Source: Pseudomonadota bacterium (lineage in GTDB: Bacteria > Desulfobacterota > Desulfovibrionia > Desulfovibrionales > Desulfovibrionaceae). Taken from it: 64,000 nt of DNA. The DNA lies in NCBI GenBank assembly GCA_023403845.1, contig JAEYDL010000012.1, positions 1 through 64,000 of the forward strand. The letters run 5' to 3'. The notes beneath the pieces are model-generated. The model was not told the DNA's origin, did not search any database, and saw only the letters and a list, made by a program, of their open reading frames with translations. A program made the translations under genes and the position numbers. This document shows, in pieces, positions 61,901-64,000 of the stretch (within the stretch, counting starts at the first letter, position 1; every line of letters begins with the position of its first letter).

Positions 61901-64000
61901 ATGAGTTTCAGAAAAGAACCCACCCGGGTTTCCGCCACCGTAGGCGGCAGGGAAATTATTATTGAAACGGGACGCGTCGCCACGCAGGCTCACGGTTCCG
62001 TCACCATCCAGTGCGGCGGCACCGTGGTGCTCGTCACCGTCTGCTCGCAGCCTCTTGAATTCGATCGCGGCTTCTTCCCGCTGACCGTCGAGTATTCCGA
62101 ACGCATGTACGCCGCCGGCCGCATCCCCGGCAGCTTCTTCCGCCGTGAAATCGGCCGTCCCTCCGAACGCGAAACCCTTGTTTCTCGCCTGATTGACCGT
62201 CCCATCCGCCCGCTCTTCCCCAAGGGATTGCCTGAAGACGTGCAGGTGCTCGCCAGCGTCATTTCTTCTGATCAGGAAAACGAATCCGACGTGCTGTCCA
62301 TCACCGCCGCCTCCGCCGCCGTCATGCTCTCGCCCCTGCCTTTCGCCGACCTCGTGGCCGGCGGACGCATCGGCCGCATCAACGGTTCCTTCATCCTGAA
62401 CCCCACGGTCAAGGAAATGGCCCAGAGCGATCTGAACATCGTGTTCGCCGCTTCCGCCGATGCGCTGGTCATGGTGGAAGGCGAAGCCCAGTTCGTGCCC
62501 GAGGAAGTCATCATCGAAGCTCTTGAATGGGGCCGCAAGGAAATCCAGCCCCTCATCGAAGCTCAACGCAAGCTCGTCGAGCTTGCCGGCAAGCCGAAGA
62601 TGGACTTCACGCCCGAAGAAGACGATCCCGCGCTGCTGGCCATGGTCGAGGAACTCGCCAGAGAAGCCGGTCTCGAGGAATCCATGCGCGTTCCCGGCAA
62701 GCTGGAGCGCAAGGAAGCCCGCAAGATCGTCAAGCAGAAGATCATGGACGCCATGAAGGCTGACCCGGTCTACGCGGAAAACGCCAAGGCGCTTTCCGCC
62801 GTGGGCGACATCATCGGCCATATCGAAAAGAAAGTCGTGCGTCGCCGGATCATCGAAGAAGGCGTGCGCATCGACGGACGCGATACCAGGACCGTGCGTC
62901 CGATCGAAATTCAGCCGGGCATCCTGCCCCGCGCCCACGGTTCCGCCCTGTTCACCCGCGGCGAAACCCAGTCCATGTGCGTGACCACGCTCGGCAGCTC
63001 CACGGACAACCAGCGCATGGACTCCCTCACCGGCGACGTAACCAAGACGTTCATGCTGCACTACAACTTCCCGCCCTTCTCCGTGGGCGAAGTGAAGCCC
63101 GTGCGCGTGTCCCGGCGTGAAATCGGCCACGGCGCGCTGGCCGAAAAGGCTCTCAAGGCCGTCATGCCCTCCAACGACAGCTTCCCCTTCACCGTCCGCG
63201 TGGTGGCCGAAACCCTTGAATCCAACGGTTCCTCCTCCATGGCCGCAGTATGCGGCGGCTGCCTGTCCCTCATGGATGCGGGCGTGCCGATCTCGGCTCC
63301 CGTGGCCGGCGTGGCCATGGGGCTGATCAAGGAAGGCGACAAGTTCATCGTTCTGACCGATATCCTCGGCGACGAAGACGCTCTCGGCGACATGGACTTC
63401 AAGATCGCGGGCACCGAAGAAGGCGTGACTGCGGTTCAGATGGACATCAAGATCACCGGCCTGACTACCGAAATCATGCGCAACGCCATGAAGCAGGCCC
63501 ACGAAGCACGCACGCACATTCTCGGCGAAATGAAGAAGGCCATCGACGGTCCGCGCACCGAGTTGTCCCGCTTTGCGCCTCAGCATGCCGAAGTCTTTGT
63601 GAATCCCGAAGTCATCCGCATGATCATCGGCCCCGGCGGCAAGAACATCAAGGCGATCACCGCCGCCACCGGCGCATCCGTGGACATCGAGGACAGCGGG
63701 CGCATCTCCATCTTTGCTCCCACCGCCGATGCGATGGAACAGGCCAAGGAGCTGGTCCAGTACTATGACCAGCGTCCCGACCTCGGCAAGAACTACCTCG
63801 GCAAGGTCCGCAAGGTGCTGGAAATCGGTGCCATCGTGGAAATCATGCCCAACGTGGAAGCGCTGGTGCATATTTCCCAGCTGGATACGAGCCGGGTCGC
63901 TCAGGCTTCCGACATCGCCCGCCTCGGCGAGGACATGCTGGTCAAGGTCATCGAAATCAACGGTGATCGCATCCGCGCCAGCCGCAAGGCCGTTCTGCTT
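61901..64000 (+). CDS. pnp: Polyribonucleotide nucleotidyltransferase (PNPase), partial
   Basis: The 3'-5' phosphorolytic exoribonuclease. 700 codons are inside the window and the gene continues past its end. Visible are the first RNase PH domain (residues 1-140), the helical linker, the catalytic second RNase PH domain (about 310-540, with GRDTRTVRPIEI, RGETQ, and GDEDALGDMDFKIAGT), the KH domain with GPGGKNIKAI (about 577-586) and most of the S1 domain (GKVRKVLEIGAIVEI). AAGGA lies 7 nt before the ATG. It lies 193 bp after rpsO. Confidence 0.98.
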   Translation, partial: MSFRKEPTRVSATVGGREIIIETGRVATQAHGSVTIQCGGTVVLVTVCSQPLEFDRGFFPLTVEYSERMYAAGRIPGSFFRREIGRPSERETLVSRLIDRPIRPLFPKGLPEDVQVLASVISSDQENESDVLSITAASAAVMLSPLPFADLVAGGRIGRINGSFILNPTVKEMAQSDLNIVFAASADALVMVEGEAQFVPEEVIIEALEWGRKEIQPLIEAQRKLVELAGKPKMDFTPEEDDPALLAMVEELAREAGLEESMRVPGKLERKEARKIVKQKIMDAMKADPVYAENAKALSAVGDIIGHIEKKVVRRRIIEEGVRIDGRDTRTVRPIEIQPGILPRAHGSALFTRGETQSMCVTTLGSSTDNQRMDSLTGDVTKTFMLHYNFPPFSVGEVKPVRVSRREIGHGALAEKALKAVMPSNDSFPFTVRVVAETLESNGSSSMAAVCGGCLSLMDAGVPISAPVAGVAMGLIKEGDKFIVLTDILGDEDALGDMDFKIAGTEEGVTAVQMDIKITGLTTEIMRNAMKQAHEARTHILGEMKKAIDGPRTELSRFAPQHAEVFVNPEVIRMIIGPGGKNIKAITAATGASVDIEDSGRISIFAPTADAMEQAKELVQYYDQRPDLGKNYLGKVRKVLEIGAIVEIMPNVEALVHISQLDTSRVAQASDIARLGEDMLVKVIEINGDRIRASRKAVLL

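Overview
The window looks like chromosome of a strictly anaerobic, Gram-negative sulfur-metabolising bacterium of the Desulfovibrionaceae (Desulfovibrio/Bilophila-like). This is inferred from gene content: lpxB, a CbiK-type cobaltochelatase, [FeFe]-hydrogenase maturases HydE and HydF, Rex, a TRAP transporter with a flavin/Fe-S ene-reductase, an F0 cluster whose c subunit is a preprotein, and the rpsU-yqeY-mutS2-dnaG-rpoD block. Core genes have GC-rich third positions. Several accessory stretches (about 31.0-31.2, 33.1-35.1, 38.8-39.2 and 56.3-56.9 kb) are clearly AT-rich.

Layout. 0-7.7 kb: a membrane hydrolase, a small orphan gene, then a ZraSR-like sensor kinase and sigma-54 activator facing two ZraP/Spy-like periplasmic proteins. 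Each of these two has a well-formed -24/-12 promoter, so the block reads as one envelope or metal stress circuit. 7.9-16.7 kb: rpmH-rnpA-yidD-yidC-khpB-mnmE, then an RNase D-like exonuclease and an AddB-like nuclease. 16.8-21.4 kb: a nitronate monooxygenase-like enzyme, cbiK, an RmlD-like reductase and lpxB. 21.4-25.2 kb: AtpZ-like and AtpI-like proteins, atpB, atpE, rex and truA.

25.3-32.3 kb is a catabolic cassette: a fused TRAP permease, its binding protein, a 677-residue ene-reductase and a divergent LysR regulator. It is bracketed by two 95-bp direct repeats differing at one base. 32.7-35.0 kb carries an orphan gene and an AT-rich TetR plus paired-SMR efflux operon behind a 40-bp perfect palindrome. 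35.4-37.6 kb holds hydE-hydF. 37.9-39.4 kb holds a CI-like S24 repressor and a small orphan protein.

39.9-46.9 kb is the macromolecular synthesis block, followed by a small His-rich membrane protein and rsmA. 48.9-53.0 kb has an EF-G-like GTPase lacking the catalytic histidine, lysC and tsaE. 53.6-60.1 kb is a second catabolic cluster: iron alcohol dehydrogenase, MHS-type symporter, Crp/Fnr regulator, TauE/SafE permease and CoA-acylating aldehyde dehydrogenase. 60.5-64 kb has truB, rpsO and pnp; pnp runs off the window.

The strongest candidates for something new are the two-target sigma-54 envelope circuit, the repeat-bracketed TRAP/ene-reductase island, the 40-bp palindrome of the SMR operon, the degenerate EF-G, and the alcohol dehydrogenase/TauE/aldehyde dehydrogenase cluster. 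All functions were assigned by reading motifs; no database search was run.
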